A DNA stretch of 64,000 bases from Sphingobium sp. HWE2-09 (GCF_035989265.1 NZ_JAYKZX010000003.1:434001-498000), one strand, 5' to 3'. Shown: positions 17,624 to 27,314, counted from the first letter of the stretch. The notes: generated by a model from the sequence alone, not told the origin. Translations and numbers: made by a program.

Positions 17624-18519
17624 GCGAGACGCTGGCCCTTCCACGCGTGCGCGGCACGTTGAAGCCGCACGCGCCGCTGGCTCCGCTCGTCTGGTTCAAG
17701 GCGGGCGGCGCGGCGCAATGGCTGTTCGAGCCGAAGGATGCGGACGACCTGTCCGACTTCCTCGCCATGCTCGACCCGCAAGTGCCGGTGATGGCGCTGG
17801 GCCTTGGCTCCAACCTCATCATCCGCGACGGCGGGGTGCCGGGCGTAGTCGTGCGGCTGGGCAAGCCCTTCGCGAAGGTAGCGGCGCTGGACGCCACCAC
17901 GCTGGTCTGCGGCGGCGGCGCGTCGGGCATCCTCGTCTCCTCGACCGCGCGCGACGCGGGTATCGCTGGCCTTGAGTTCCTGCGCTCCATCCCCGGCACG
18001 GTCGGCGGCTTCGTCCGCATGAACGGCGGCGCCTATGGCCGCGAGACGCGCGACATATTGCTGTCGTGCGAGGTCATCCTGCGATCGGGCGAACAGGTGA
18101 CGTTGCTCAACCGCGACTTGGCCTACACCTATCGCCATTCGAACCTGACCGACGGCGCGATCGTGGTGTCTGCAACCTTTCGTGGTGAACCCGGCGAACC
18201 CGCCGCGATCCAGGCGGAAATGGACCGCATCGCGGCCGCGCGCGAGGAAAGCCAGCCGCTGCGCAGCAAGACCGGCGGCTCCACCTTCAAGAACCCGGAT
18301 GGGCATAAGGCTTGGGCGTTAGTAGATGAAGCGGGTTGCCGCGGCCTGGTGCTGGGCGGCGCGCAAGTGAGCGAGAAGCATACCAATTTCCTGCTCAACA
18401 CCGGCGACGCCACCAGCGCCGACATCGAAGCGCTGGGCGAGGAAGTGCGTCGCCGCGTGAAGGAAAAGAGCGGGGTCGAACTGGAATGGGAAATCCAGCG
18501 GGTGGGGTTGAGCCAATGA
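17620..18519 (+). CDS. murB: UDP-N-acetylenolpyruvoylglucosamine reductase MurB
   Basis: FAD enzyme that reduces UDP-GlcNAc-enolpyruvate to UDP-MurNAc with NADPH. Motifs: GLGSNLIIRDGGVPG (FAD loop, about residues 61-75), IPGTVGGFVRMNGGAYG and GGSTFKNP with the catalytic serine. About 299 residues from a TTG at 17620, which overlaps the stop of the small upstream gene; an in-frame ATG at 17593 would lengthen it by nine residues and overlap that gene by 31 bases. The TTG start fits the family's N terminus better, but the choice is not certain. Confidence 0.93.
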   Translation: MSETLALPRVRGTLKPHAPLAPLVWFKAGGAAQWLFEPKDADDLSDFLAMLDPQVPVMALGLGSNLIIRDGGVPGVVVRLGKPFAKVAALDATTLVCGGGASGILVSSTARDAGIAGLEFLRSIPGTVGGFVRMNGGAYGRETRDILLSCEVILRSGEQVTLLNRDLAYTYRHSNLTDGAIVVSATFRGEPGEPAAIQAEMDRIAAAREESQPLRSKTGGSTFKNPDGHKAWALVDEAGCRGLVLGGAQVSEKHTNFLLNTGDATSADIEALGEEVRRRVKEKSGVELEWEIQRVGLSQ

Positions 18520-18533
18520 GCCTGTCCCCCTTA

Positions 18534-18645
18534 CCGTCATCCCAGCGAAGGCTGGGATCCCACTTTCCTTCTCTCACATGGTCGCGAGGCAGTGAGATGG
18601 CGCAGCGAGTCACGTGCCTCGCTTCGCCCTTCGCTGGCATGACGA
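18534..18645. repeat. Palindromic repeat between murB and ddl
   Basis: Begins CGTCATCCCAGCGAAGGCTGG and ends with the inverted form TTCGCTGGCATGACG near 18631-18645, with about 70 bp of unrelated sequence between. A variant of the GTCATCCC type that also occurs at 25663 and, in modified form, in family B copies. Confidence 0.7.
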
Positions 18646-18664
18646 ATATCTTGGAGCAAATCGC

Positions 18665-19621
18665 ATGACCCGTGGTCCCTGGCACGTCGCCGTCCTGATG
18701 GGCGGCTGGTCGGCGGAGCGCCCCGTATCGCTATCCTCCGGCGAAGGCGTCGCCAAGGCGCTGGAATCGCGCGGCCACACAGTCACCCGCATCGACATGG
18801 ACCGTAATGTCGCCGCGCGCCTCGCCGAAACCCAGGCGGACGTGATCTTCAACGCCCTCCACGGCGTCCCCGGCGAAGACGGCACGGTGCAGGGCATGAT
18901 GGACCTGATGGGTCTCACCTACACCCATAGCGGCCTTGCCACCTCGGTCATCGCGATCGACAAGCAACTGACCAAGCAGGCGCTTGTCCCCCACGGCATC
19001 CCCATGCCCGGCGGGCAGATCGTGGACAGCGAAAGCCTCTTCACCGCCGACCCGCTGCCGCGCCCCTACGTGCTCAAACCCGTCAACGAAGGCAGCTCGG
19101 TCGGCGTCGCGATCGTCACGGCGGAGGGCAATTACGGCAACCCCATCGCCCGCGACAGCGTCGGCCCGTGGCAGGATTTCCCCGAACTGCTGGCCGAACC
19201 CTATATTCGCGGCCGCGAACTCACCACCGCCGTGCTGGGCGACGAAGCCCTGTTGGTCACCGAACTCCGCCCCAAAAGCGGCTTCTACGATTTCGACGCC
19301 AAATATACCGACGGCATGACCGACCATATCTGCCCCGCCGACCTGCCGCCGGAGATCACCGAGGCCTGCAAGGCGATCGCCCTGCGCGCCCACCAATTGC
19401 TCGGTTGCAAGGGCGCATCGCGCGCCGATTTCCGTTGGGACGACACGCAGGGCGTCGAGGGGCTGTTCCTGCTGGAGGTCAATACCCAGCCAGGTATGAC
19501 CCCTTTAAGCTTGGTGCCCGAACAGGCGGCCAAGCTGGGCATTGACTATGCCACGCTGGTGGAGACTATTGTCGAGGAAGCGCTGACGCGCGCCAAGGGG
19601 GCTGGACGCAAAGATGGCTGA
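18665..19621 (+). CDS. ddl: D-alanine:D-alanine ligase
   Basis: ATP-grasp enzyme that makes the D-Ala-D-Ala substrate of MurF. The ATG at 18665 has GGAG eight bases upstream (18653-18656); upstream in-frame sequence is repeat-derived. About 318 residues, with VLMGGWSAERPVSLSSG at the N terminus, ALHGVPGEDGTVQG, the ATP-grasp block YVLKPVNEGSSVGV and the metal-site end LEVNTQPGMTPLSLVPE. It overlaps ftsQ by eight bases. Confidence 0.95.
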   Translation: MTRGPWHVAVLMGGWSAERPVSLSSGEGVAKALESRGHTVTRIDMDRNVAARLAETQADVIFNALHGVPGEDGTVQGMMDLMGLTYTHSGLATSVIAIDKQLTKQALVPHGIPMPGGQIVDSESLFTADPLPRPYVLKPVNEGSSVGVAIVTAEGNYGNPIARDSVGPWQDFPELLAEPYIRGRELTTAVLGDEALLVTELRPKSGFYDFDAKYTDGMTDHICPADLPPEITEACKAIALRAHQLLGCKGASRADFRWDDTQGVEGLFLLEVNTQPGMTPLSLVPEQAAKLGIDYATLVETIVEEALTRAKGAGRKDG

Positions 19622-20570
19622 AGCACGGATCAGGCGCGGCGGCACCGCACGACTGAGCAGCGCGAAGGGACGTTCCGGTAATGGGGCGACGAAAGGCGGT
19701 CGCGGCCGCACCTTGAAGCGCCAGAGCAGCATCGACCGTCTGGTCGAAATGCTCCCCGTCAGCGAAGCCACGCTGCAACGCATGGCCAGTTGGGCGATCG
19801 TCGGCATCTTCGGCGCGATCCTGATCGCCATCGCCATCTTCATGGGCCTGCCCGGCATGGCGCGCCAGCAGGCGGCGGACATCGCCGCCCGCGCGGGCTT
19901 CGAAGTCGACAAGGTCGAAGTGCGCGGCGTCGAGCGGATGGACGAACTGCCTGTCTATAATATCGCGCTGGGCCAGGTCGACCGCTCCATGCTCTCGCTC
20001 GACCTGCCAAAGGTGCGGGCCGACATGCTGAAACTCGGCTGGGTCAAGGATGCGCGCATTTCCCGCCGCCTGCCCGACACGCTGGTGGTCGATATCGTCG
20101 AGCGCGATCCGGTCGCGGTGTGGCAGCATAATGGCCAGTTGCACCTGATCGACGTGCAGGGCGTAGTGTTGCAGTCGGTGTCCGCCAGCGCGATGCCCGA
20201 CCTGCCGCTGGTCGTCGGTCCCAACGCCAATCGCCAGACCGCTGGCCTCAACCGCCTGATGGAAAACGCCCCGGCGTTGAAACCGATGCTGGCGGGCGCG
20301 ACCTGGGTCGGGAACCGCCGCTGGGATCTGCGCTTTCAGTCGGGTGAAACGCTCTCCCTGCCGGAGGGCGACAAGGATTCGGCCGGGGCTTTGGTGAATT
20401 TCGCGCGCATGGATGGCGTCAATCGCTTGCTGGGTCGCGGCATCGTGAAGTTCGACATGCGCGATCCCGACCGCTTTGTCCTGCGCCTGCCGCAGGGCAA
20501 GGTCGAGGAAAAGCCTGTGGACGACGCGGCGAAAGCCGCCGCCGCGCCTGTCGAAGGCGAGGAAGGCTAA
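19614..20570 (+). CDS. ftsQ: Cell division protein FtsQ
   Basis: Bitopic divisome protein that binds FtsL and FtsB. A long basic cytoplasmic N terminus (about 55 residues) precedes the membrane segment (about 60-80), the POTRA domain (FEVDKVEVRGVERM onwards) and the beta domain with VDIVERDPVAVWQ. The acidic, Ala-rich C terminus (after about residue 290) is an extension. 318 residues; typical of alphaproteobacteria. It overlaps ddl by eight bases and is followed by ftsA after only five. Confidence 0.93.
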   Translation: MAEARIRRGGTARLSSAKGRSGNGATKGGRGRTLKRQSSIDRLVEMLPVSEATLQRMASWAIVGIFGAILIAIAIFMGLPGMARQQAADIAARAGFEVDKVEVRGVERMDELPVYNIALGQVDRSMLSLDLPKVRADMLKLGWVKDARISRRLPDTLVVDIVERDPVAVWQHNGQLHLIDVQGVVLQSVSASAMPDLPLVVGPNANRQTAGLNRLMENAPALKPMLAGATWVGNRRWDLRFQSGETLSLPEGDKDSAGALVNFARMDGVNRLLGRGIVKFDMRDPDRFVLRLPQGKVEEKPVDDAAKAAAAPVEGEEG

Positions 20571-20575
20571 GCCCC

Positions 20576-21859
20576 ATGGCCCAGCCCAAGGTCGAAAAGC
20601 TGATCACCGCGATCGACATCGGATCGTGGAAGGTTTCCGCGTTGATCGCGGGGCGGACCGACACGGGCGAACTGGCGATCCTGGGCACCGGCCAACGCGA
20701 AAGCCGCGGCGTGCGGCGCGGCTTCATCGCCGACATGGAGCGCACCGAACTCGCCGTGCGCGAAACGATCGAACAGGCCGAGCGCGTCGCAGGCACCAAT
20801 ATCGAGGATGTGTGGGTCAGCTTTTCGGGCGGCAGCCTGGTCAGCGACGTCGTAACGGTCGAGCGCGACATGGGCGGCTATCGCATCGAACAGCCCGATA
20901 TCGATGACCTGCTCACCACCGGCCAGCAGGGGATCGACCCCGATGGCCGTGTCGTCCTCCATGCCCAGCCGACCTGCTTCACCATCAATGGCAAGGTGCC
21001 GGTGAAGAAGCCGCTGGGGATGCATGCGGACCTGCTGGGCGTCGATATCCATGTCGTGCTGGCCGACGGCGCGCCGCTCGCCAATCTCGACCTGTGCGTG
21101 CGCGGCGCGTATCTCAACGTCAATTCGATCGTCGCCTCGCCGATCGCGACGGGCCTCGCCTGCCTGTCGGAGGAGGAACGCGACCTGGGCGTCGCCCTGG
21201 TGGAGATCGGCGCGGGAGTGACGAACGTTTCGCTCTATGCGGGCGGCATGTTGGTGGGCCTCCATTCCATTCCCATGGGCGCGGCGGACATCACCGACGA
21301 TATCGCATCGTCCTTCGGCATCCGCCGCAGCCAGGCGGAACGGGTGAAATGCTTCTACGGTTCCGCGATGCAGAACCCGCGCGATTTCCGCGAGATAATC
21401 GAAATCGCGCCGCCCCATGGTGAAGTCGCGATGCCCGGCCAGGCCGCCGGGCTGAACGCCGAAGGGGGCAAGATCACCCGCGCCGCGCTGGTCGGCGTCA
21501 TTTGCGAACGGTTGAACCAGATCATGACCGAAGTGAATGCGGCGCTGGCGGGTATGGGCTTCAATTCGACCGGACGGCAGGTGGTGTTGACCGGTGGCGG
21601 CGCAGAAATGAAGGGCATTGCCGATTATGCGCAGGGCGCTTTGGGCCGGGCCGTGCGCATCGGGCGGCCCCGGGGCTTGTCCGCCATGCCCGAAGCGCAT
21701 AGTGGCCCCGCCTTCGCCACCTTGGCGGGGCTGGCGCTTTACGGCGCTTCCAACCCGGTTGATCTCCGCACGATGGCGCCCGCGCCGCAAACGGTGCATC
21801 GCCTGGGCGCACCGCTGTGGTGGCAACGCATGATGCGCGCGATGAAGACAAACTATTGA
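20576..21859 (+). CDS. ftsA: Cell division protein FtsA
   Basis: Actin-like ATPase that tethers FtsZ to the membrane and recruits the divisome. The phosphate-1 motif TAIDIGSWKVSALIAG lies at residues 10-25, the nucleotide-binding LVEIGAGVTNVSLY near 205 and the adenosine motif VVLTGGGAEMKGI near 340. The C terminus ends in an amphipathic stretch, LWWQRMMRAMKTNY, the expected membrane-targeting helix. 427 residues. Confidence 0.95.
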   Translation: MAQPKVEKLITAIDIGSWKVSALIAGRTDTGELAILGTGQRESRGVRRGFIADMERTELAVRETIEQAERVAGTNIEDVWVSFSGGSLVSDVVTVERDMGGYRIEQPDIDDLLTTGQQGIDPDGRVVLHAQPTCFTINGKVPVKKPLGMHADLLGVDIHVVLADGAPLANLDLCVRGAYLNVNSIVASPIATGLACLSEEERDLGVALVEIGAGVTNVSLYAGGMLVGLHSIPMGAADITDDIASSFGIRRSQAERVKCFYGSAMQNPRDFREIIEIAPPHGEVAMPGQAAGLNAEGGKITRAALVGVICERLNQIMTEVNAALAGMGFNSTGRQVVLTGGGAEMKGIADYAQGALGRAVRIGRPRGLSAMPEAHSGPAFATLAGLALYGASNPVDLRTMAPAPQTVHRLGAPLWWQRMMRAMKTNY

Positions 21860-21877
21860 ACGAATTTGGACCTAGAC

Positions 21878-21950
21878 GAAAATAGGTAGTGAATTCCCCT
21901 ATTTTCTAGTGTTAACATTAAATGACGGCGTTGCTTCCTGACGAGGAAGC
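21878..21950 (+). promoter_or_regulatory. Two hairpins in the ftsZ leader
   Basis: Between ftsA and ftsZ lie two perfect inverted repeats: GAAAATAGG (21878-21886) with CCTATTTTC (21898-21906), and GCTTCCT (21933-21939) with AGGAAGC (21944-21950). The second ends two bases before the ribosome binding site AGGGAG (21953-21958) of ftsZ. The first is AT-rich and could be an operator or weak attenuator. The structures are seen; a regulatory role is inferred. Confidence 0.5.
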
Positions 21951-21965
21951 TGAGGGAGCATATAT

Positions 21966-23417
21966 ATGAGCATTGAAATCAGCCCACCGCATGTGGACGA
22001 ACTGAAGCCGCGGATCGCGGTGATCGGCGTCGGCGGCGCGGGCGGCAATGCCATCGCCAACATGATCGCCGCCCATGTCGAGGGCGTCGATTTCATCGTG
22101 GCGAACACCGACGCGCAGGCCTTGAACGCTTCACCGGCCGAGCGCCGCATCCAGCTTGGCCCGCAAATCACCGAAGGGTTGGGCGCCGGATCGCGCCCCG
22201 AAATCGGCAAGGCCGCCGCTGAAGAAACGATCGCCTCGGTCGAAGCCGCGCTGGAAGGCGCGCATATGTGCTTCATCGCCGCTGGCATGGGCGGCGGCAC
22301 CGGCACCGGCGCGGCCCCCGTCATTGCGAAGGCCGCGCGTGACAAGGGCATCCTGACCGTTGGCGTCGTGACCAAGCCCTTCACCTTCGAAGGCAATCGC
22401 CGCATGAAGTCGGCGGATTCGGGCATCGACGAACTGCAAAAGCATGTCGACACGCTGATCGTCATCCCGAACCAGAATCTGTTCCTGATCGCCAATCCGA
22501 ACACGACCTTCAAGGAAGCGTTCGAAATGGCGGACGAAGTGCTGCAGCAGGGCGTGCGCGGCATCACCGACCTCATGGTCATGCCCGGCCTCATCAACCT
22601 CGATTTCGCCGACGTCCGCTCCGTGATGGGCGAAATGGGCAAGGCGATGATGGGCACCGGCGAAGCCGAAGGCGACGGCCGTGCGCTCCAGGCGGCGGAA
22701 AAGGCGATCGCCAATCCGCTGCTCGACGGCGTGTCGATGCGCGGCGCGAAGGGCGTCATCGTCTCGATCGTCGGCGGCGAAGATATGCGCCTGATGGAAG
22801 TGGACGAAGCCGCCAACCATATCCGCGAACTGGTGGACCCGGACGCGAACATCATCTGGGGCAGCGCCTTCAACGACAATTTGAACGGCAAGATCCGCGT
22901 GTCGGTGGTCGCCACCGGCATCGACAATGAAGTGGGCAACCACGCCGCGCCGCTGACGCAGCCGTTCAGCTTCGCCAACCGCCCGGCCGTGTCCGTGCCG
23001 CAATCGACGCCTGCGCCTGCCGCGCCCAAGCCCGCGCCGGTCGCGCAGCAGGCGGCGCCCGTCGCCGCTCCTGCGCCGACGCCCGCGCCTGCGCCGCAGC
23101 CCGAAACGCTGGAACTGGACGTGCCAGCGGCCCCCGCACCGGCGCAACCGGCCGCCGCGCCTGCATCGTTCGCGCCGCCCAAGCCCGCCGCCGTCTTCTC
23201 CGATGAAGATGCCGACCAGGACGAACTGATCTTGGGCGCCGAGGCTGCCGAACCGGCTGCGCCACCCGCGGCCCCCGCACCGCGCGTCGCCACCGGCGGC
23301 ACGCTGTTCGAACGGATGGCGGGCCTGACCCGTGGCACGGACAAGGCGCCGGGCGACGATACGGTCGCGCCGGGCGTGGATATCCCCCGCTTTCTCAATC
23401 GCCAGAGCAACCAGTAA
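21966..23417 (+). CDS. ftsZ: Cell division GTPase FtsZ
   Basis: Tubulin homologue that forms the division ring. The nucleotide site begins [15 protein letters not shown] (about residues 19-33) and the tubulin signature [13 protein letters not shown] lies near 105-117. After the GTPase core (to about residue 325) comes a long Pro/Ala/Gln-rich linker, then the conserved C-terminal peptide DIPRFLNRQ that binds FtsA. 483 residues, longer than E. coli FtsZ because of the linker, as usual in alphaproteobacteria. AGGGAG seven bases upstream of the ATG. Confidence 0.97.
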   Translation: MSIEISPPHVDELKPRIAVIGVGGAGGNAIANMIAAHVEGVDFIVANTDAQALNASPAERRIQLGPQITEGLGAGSRPEIGKAAAEETIASVEAALEGAHMCFIAAGMGGGTGTGAAPVIAKAARDKGILTVGVVTKPFTFEGNRRMKSADSGIDELQKHVDTLIVIPNQNLFLIANPNTTFKEAFEMADEVLQQGVRGITDLMVMPGLINLDFADVRSVMGEMGKAMMGTGEAEGDGRALQAAEKAIANPLLDGVSMRGAKGVIVSIVGGEDMRLMEVDEAANHIRELVDPDANIIWGSAFNDNLNGKIRVSVVATGIDNEVGNHAAPLTQPFSFANRPAVSVPQSTPAPAAPKPAPVAQQAAPVAAPAPTPAPAPQPETLELDVPAAPAPAQPAAAPASFAPPKPAAVFSDEDADQDELILGAEAAEPAAPPAAPAPRVATGGTLFERMAGLTRGTDKAPGDDTVAPGVDIPRFLNRQSNQ

Positions 23418-23454
23418 CGGCCAGCGATCTTAAAAGGCCAAGGCAATCTCGAAA

Positions 23455-23485
23455 GAACAGAGCGGCTGCGGCCGCTCTTTCTCGT
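23455..23485 (+). terminator. Rho-independent terminator after ftsZ
   Basis: Stem AGAGCGGC (23460-23467) and GCCGCTCT (23472-23479) with a TGCG loop, followed by TTCTC; flanking GAAAG and CTTTC can extend the stem. It lies about 40 bp after the ftsZ stop and plausibly ends the dcw transcript. Confidence 0.65.
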
Positions 23486-23679
23486 AAAGCGCGCCGTCGG
23501 TCGTCTGGGGCGATCGGGCGCGCTTTTGCCCTGCGCTAATTTCCCATTCAGCATGGGATCGGCTAGAGAAGACGGCACGTCGAACGACGCGATCATTCTC
23601 TGACTTATCTTTTGTTTTCCGTATTTTCCGGTTCGTCAGGCGCATCGGCCCGGCTGGAAAAGGCTTTTAGGAACCGGAT

Positions 23680-25632
23680 GTGACACGCACCTGCCGCTGG
23701 ACGATTGGCCCCCAAATTGCCGGTTTCTGCCTGTCCGGCGCGCTGCTGCTGCCGATGGGCGCGGCACAGGCCCAATATGACCAGTCGCAACTGGTCCGCC
23801 CGCTGGGTGCTGCCGACCTCAACAGCAACCTCGCCCGGCTGGCGTCCGATCCGCGAGACGTGAACGCGCTGATCGGCGCAGGGGAAGCGGCGCTGTCGTT
23901 GGACGATGCGCGCGCCGCCGCCGGTTTCTTCGCCCGCGCCGATGCGATCGCCAGCGGCAATGGCCGGATCAAGGCGGGGCTGGGCCGGGTGATGCTCAAG
24001 CTCCAGAACCCGGCGGAGGCATTGCGCCTGTTCGACCAAGCTGCGCGGCTGGGCTATCCTGATGCGACTATCCTGTCCGATCGTGGCCTGGCGCGGGACA
24101 TGACCGGCGACCAGGCGGGGGCGCAGCGCGATTATCAGGCGGCACTCCAACGCACGCCCAATGATGATGAACTGGTACGGCGCTACGCGGCATCGCTCGG
24201 CATCGCCGGGCAGATCGCCGCGTCGGACAAGGTCATGGAACCGCTTTTCTACAAGAGCGACCGGGCCGCCTGGCGCTATCGCGCCTTCATCCTGGCGATG
24301 AACAACAAGCAGGCGGAGGCCAAGAAGGTGGCGGAGCAGACCATGCCTGCCCAACTGGCCGCCGCGATCACGCCCTATATGCAGAAAATGCCCTATCTGA
24401 CCGCCGCGCAAAAGGCCGCCGCGGTGCATTTCGGCCATTTCCCCGCGCAAATCGGCACGACCATCGCCGCCGTCACGCCCACGCCGCCCGCACCGGGCGT
24501 CGCGGTCGCCAGCGCTGCGCCTGCGACCGTCGCGTCGGCCGCCCTGGCCAGGACCAAGCCGCTCAGCCGGTCCGAACAGCGCCGCCAACAGCGCGAAGCC
24601 GCCCGTGCTGCGCGTGCCGAACGGCTGGCCGCCGCGCGCCGCCCGGCGCAATCGCAATCCGCGCCGGTGCGGACGGCCACGGCGCAGCCAACGCCGACGC
24701 AGCCAGCCCCCGTCCAGATGGCGCAGGCCACCCCGCCGCAGGCTGCCATAGTACAGCCGACGCCCCGGCCCACCGTCGCCCAGCCATCGCGCCAGCCCCA
24801 ATCACAACCAACGCCGCAACCGACGCCCCAGCCGCGTCAAACCCCGCCCGCCGCGCAGGTCCAGCCGCTCCCGGCCGCCCCGAGCGCGCCGACCGCTGCG
24901 CCGCAAAGCCAGCCTGCTGCCCCATCGACCACCGCGCCCTCCACCGCCGTCCAGGGGCCACCCGCGCCCGGCTTCGAGTCGATCGACCGTACGCCGCCCT
25001 CGACCCCATCCTCCGGCGCCGGATCGCCACCCAACGGTATCGCCCTGGCGCAATCGACGACGCCCGCCGCCACCACGACACAGCCGCTCCCCTCCGCGCC
25101 GCCGCAGCCTGATCCCGCCGCGACCCGCAGTCTGGCGGACATCATCCGCGCCATCGACGTGCCGGATACCGAGCGTCAGCCGACCGTCGCCGCCGTCGAT
25201 CTCAGCGAAATCGCCGCGATTCAGGCGACCCGCCGCGTCGAGCGCCAGACCGCCGCCAAGGCTGCGGCCGACAAGGCGAAGAAGGACGCACTCGCCAAGG
25301 CCAAGGTGGAAGCCGACGCCAAAGCGAAGAAGGAAGCCGAAGAAAAGAAGCGCCTGGCCGATAATCCCTCGCGCAACTGGCTCCAGATCGGCGTCGGACA
25401 AAGCAAGTCCGCGCTGGGCTTCACCATGAAGGGGCTGCGCAAGAAATATACGATCCTGTCGCGGCAGGACGGCTGGAGCGCCAGCTGGGGACGGACCAAT
25501 CGCCTGCTGGTCGGCCCCTTCGCCAGCTTCACCCGCGCCAAGGAACTGGAAACGAGCCTGAAAAAAGATGGCGCCGACGCCTTCGCCTGGAAAAGTGGGG
25601 CAGGGGAGGTCGTGGAGAAGCTGGGCGACTGA
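23680..25632 (+). CDS. Secreted TPR and SPOR-domain protein
   Basis: A 650-residue envelope protein. It has a signal peptide (cleavage near AAQAQ, about residue 31), a repeat region resembling tetratricopeptides (about 45-240), a very long Pro/Gln/Ala/Thr-rich linker (about 265-500), a charged Lys/Ala/Glu helix (about 510-565) and a C-terminal SPOR domain (about 568-645, NWLQIGVGQSKSAL onwards). SPOR domains bind peptidoglycan stripped of stem peptides at the septum, which fits its place behind ftsZ. The start is a GTG at 23680. The exact division function is not known from sequence. Confidence 0.85.
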   Translation: MTRTCRWTIGPQIAGFCLSGALLLPMGAAQAQYDQSQLVRPLGAADLNSNLARLASDPRDVNALIGAGEAALSLDDARAAAGFFARADAIASGNGRIKAGLGRVMLKLQNPAEALRLFDQAARLGYPDATILSDRGLARDMTGDQAGAQRDYQAALQRTPNDDELVRRYAASLGIAGQIAASDKVMEPLFYKSDRAAWRYRAFILAMNNKQAEAKKVAEQTMPAQLAAAITPYMQKMPYLTAAQKAAAVHFGHFPAQIGTTIAAVTPTPPAPGVAVASAAPATVASAALARTKPLSRSEQRRQQREAARAARAERLAAARRPAQSQSAPVRTATAQPTPTQPAPVQMAQATPPQAAIVQPTPRPTVAQPSRQPQSQPTPQPTPQPRQTPPAAQVQPLPAAPSAPTAAPQSQPAAPSTTAPSTAVQGPPAPGFESIDRTPPSTPSSGAGSPPNGIALAQSTTPAATTTQPLPSAPPQPDPAATRSLADIIRAIDVPDTERQPTVAAVDLSEIAAIQATRRVERQTAAKAAADKAKKDALAKAKVEADAKAKKEAEEKKRLADNPSRNWLQIGVGQSKSALGFTMKGLRKKYTILSRQDGWSASWGRTNRLLVGPFASFTRAKELETSLKKDGADAFAWKSGAGEVVEKLGD

Positions 25633-25662
25633 TCGCCGCATGGTCGAAACGAAGACCCCAAC

Positions 25663-25757
25663 ACCGTCATCCCGGGCTTGACCCGGGATCCCGCTTCTTC
25701 GCGGTGCCTGCCCACATCGAGATTAGCGGAACCCCGGCTCGGAGGCCGGGGTGACGA
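25663..25757. repeat. Palindromic repeat before dgt
   Basis: Starts CCGTCATCCCGGGCTTGACC and ends with GGCCGGGGTGACG-type sequence; internal palindrome CCCGGGCTTGACCCGGG at 25671-25687. It fills half of the 190-bp gap between the SPOR protein gene and dgt. Confidence 0.7.
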
Positions 25758-25823
25758 AAGCAAAGGGCGGTTCGTTATCCTCCCCTGTTCCCGCCCACCG
25801 CCAAATGCTCTAAGAGCGCGCCC

Positions 25824-26984
25824 ATGACGACGCTCGCCTCCTATGCCTGCCACCCTGACACCAGCCGTGGCCGCCTCCATCCCGAAGCGGGCGGAGAGAT
25901 GCGCGGGCCGCGCGACGTGTTTCAGCGCGACCGGGACCGGATCATCCACTCGATCGCCTTCCGCCGCCTGCGCCACAAGACGCAGGTATTCGTGTCGCCC
26001 GACGGCGACCATTTCCGCGTCCGCCTGACCCATAGTCTGGAGGTCGCGCAGATCGGCCGCACCACCGCGCGCACGCTGGGCCTGAACGAGGATCTGACCG
26101 AAGCGCTGTGCCTGGCCCATGACATCGGCCATCCCCCCTTCGGCCATGCTGGCGAAGATGCGCTGGAAGCCGCGATGGAGGATCATGGTGGGTTCGATCA
26201 TAACGCCCATACGCTGCGCACGCTGATGCTACTGGACAGCCCCTATCCGCGCTTTCGCGGCCTCAACCTCAGCTGGGAAATGCTGGAGGGGCTGGCCAAG
26301 CATAATGGCCCGATCGAAAACCCGGGTTGGGCGATGCGCGAACTGGACGGCCTGTTCCCGCTCGACCTCACCAGCCATGCCTCGCTGGAGGCGCAGCTGG
26401 CGGCGATTTCGGACGATATCGCCTATGACAATCACGATATCGACGATGGCCTGCGCGCGGGGCTGCTGACGCTGGACCAGTTGATGACCGTGCCGTTCGT
26501 CGCGACCTGCTGGGACCGGGTGCGCGCCCGCTATCCCGATGTCGCGCCCGATCGCCTGCTGCGCGAGCTGGTGCGCGAACAGATCGGCGTGATGGCGACC
26601 GACCTGATCGAGTCCACCCGCGCCAATATCGCCGCGTCACGCGTGGAGACAGTCGAGGATGTCCGGGCATTCGGCGATACGCTGGTCGCTTTCTCGCCCG
26701 AACTTGCTGCGCAGGAGCGCGACCTCAAGCGCTTCATGTACGCCACCCTTTATCATCACCCCGAACAGCTCGCCGCTGCTGATCGGGCGCGGGTGATCGT
26801 CACCGACCTGTTCCGCGCCTATCGCGACGATCCGGCGCTGATGCCGCCCGAATGGCGCGACGATTGCGTCGGGCAGGAACCCGCGCGCAGCCGCCACATC
26901 GCCGATTTCATCGCGGGCATGACCGACCGCTATGCCGAAAAGCGCCATGCGGAGATTTTCGGCGCGGTCGCTCTGGCGGATTGA
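25824..26984 (+). CDS. dgt: dGTPase-like deoxynucleoside triphosphate triphosphohydrolase
   Basis: HD-domain enzyme that hydrolyses dNTPs to deoxynucleosides and tripolyphosphate. The N terminus has the family's RDVFQRDRDRIIHSIAFRRL block, then the metal site: His in RLTHSLEVAQI, HD in CLAHDIGHPPFGHAG, and the distal Asp in AISDDIAYDNHDIDDG. 386 residues, the size of the type 2 dGTPase-like subfamily common in alphaproteobacteria. It precedes the glycine riboswitch but is transcribed independently as far as can be seen. Confidence 0.9.
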   Translation: MTTLASYACHPDTSRGRLHPEAGGEMRGPRDVFQRDRDRIIHSIAFRRLRHKTQVFVSPDGDHFRVRLTHSLEVAQIGRTTARTLGLNEDLTEALCLAHDIGHPPFGHAGEDALEAAMEDHGGFDHNAHTLRTLMLLDSPYPRFRGLNLSWEMLEGLAKHNGPIENPGWAMRELDGLFPLDLTSHASLEAQLAAISDDIAYDNHDIDDGLRAGLLTLDQLMTVPFVATCWDRVRARYPDVAPDRLLRELVREQIGVMATDLIESTRANIAASRVETVEDVRAFGDTLVAFSPELAAQERDLKRFMYATLYHHPEQLAAADRARVIVTDLFRAYRDDPALMPPEWRDDCVGQEPARSRHIADFIAGMTDRYAEKRHAEIFGAVALAD

Positions 26985-27040
26985 CGCGCCGATGCGTTTG
27001 ACGCAATGCGGAAGCGTCTCCGGGGGATTCGTTCGCCGGG

Positions 27041-27246
27041 CATGATGCGGGAGAGCATGGGAAGCCTTTAAGGCCGCCCCGTCACCGAAGGAGCAACCGC
27101 CCCGGAATCTCTCAGGTTAAAGGACCGCATCGCGCGCAAGGCACTCTGGAAAGCGGACAGCCCATCGCTGTCCCACCGAAGGGGTAAGCCATGTGGCCGC
27201 AAGGCCGCTGGTCAAAGCTCTCAGGTTCCGTGACAGAGGGGGTGGC
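27041..27246 (+). promoter_or_regulatory. Tandem glycine riboswitch
   Basis: Two glycine aptamers in series before gcvT. Aptamer 1 (27044-27131) is closed by GATGCGG pairing with CCGCATC and contains GGGAGAG, CACCGAAGGAGCAA and CTCTCAGGTTAAAGGACCG. Aptamer 2 (27144-27238) is closed by CTCTG pairing with CAGAG and contains CACCGAAGGGGTAAG and CTCTCAGGTTCCGTGACAG. Glycine binding is expected to switch on the glycine cleavage genes. After aptamer 2, GGTGG (27241-27245) can pair with CCACC near 27290, a candidate expression platform. Confidence 0.93.
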
Positions 27247-27314
27247 AGAAAGGACGGGTCCGACTCAGGACGCGTGCGCTGTCGCTACCACCTCCTGTAC
27301 GGAAAGGCCGCTCC

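Noticed and set aside
21906..21925. A CtrA-type site (TTAA-N7-TTAA) in the ftsZ leader
   Set aside because: GTTAACATTAAATG has the two TTAA halves only three bases apart, not seven.
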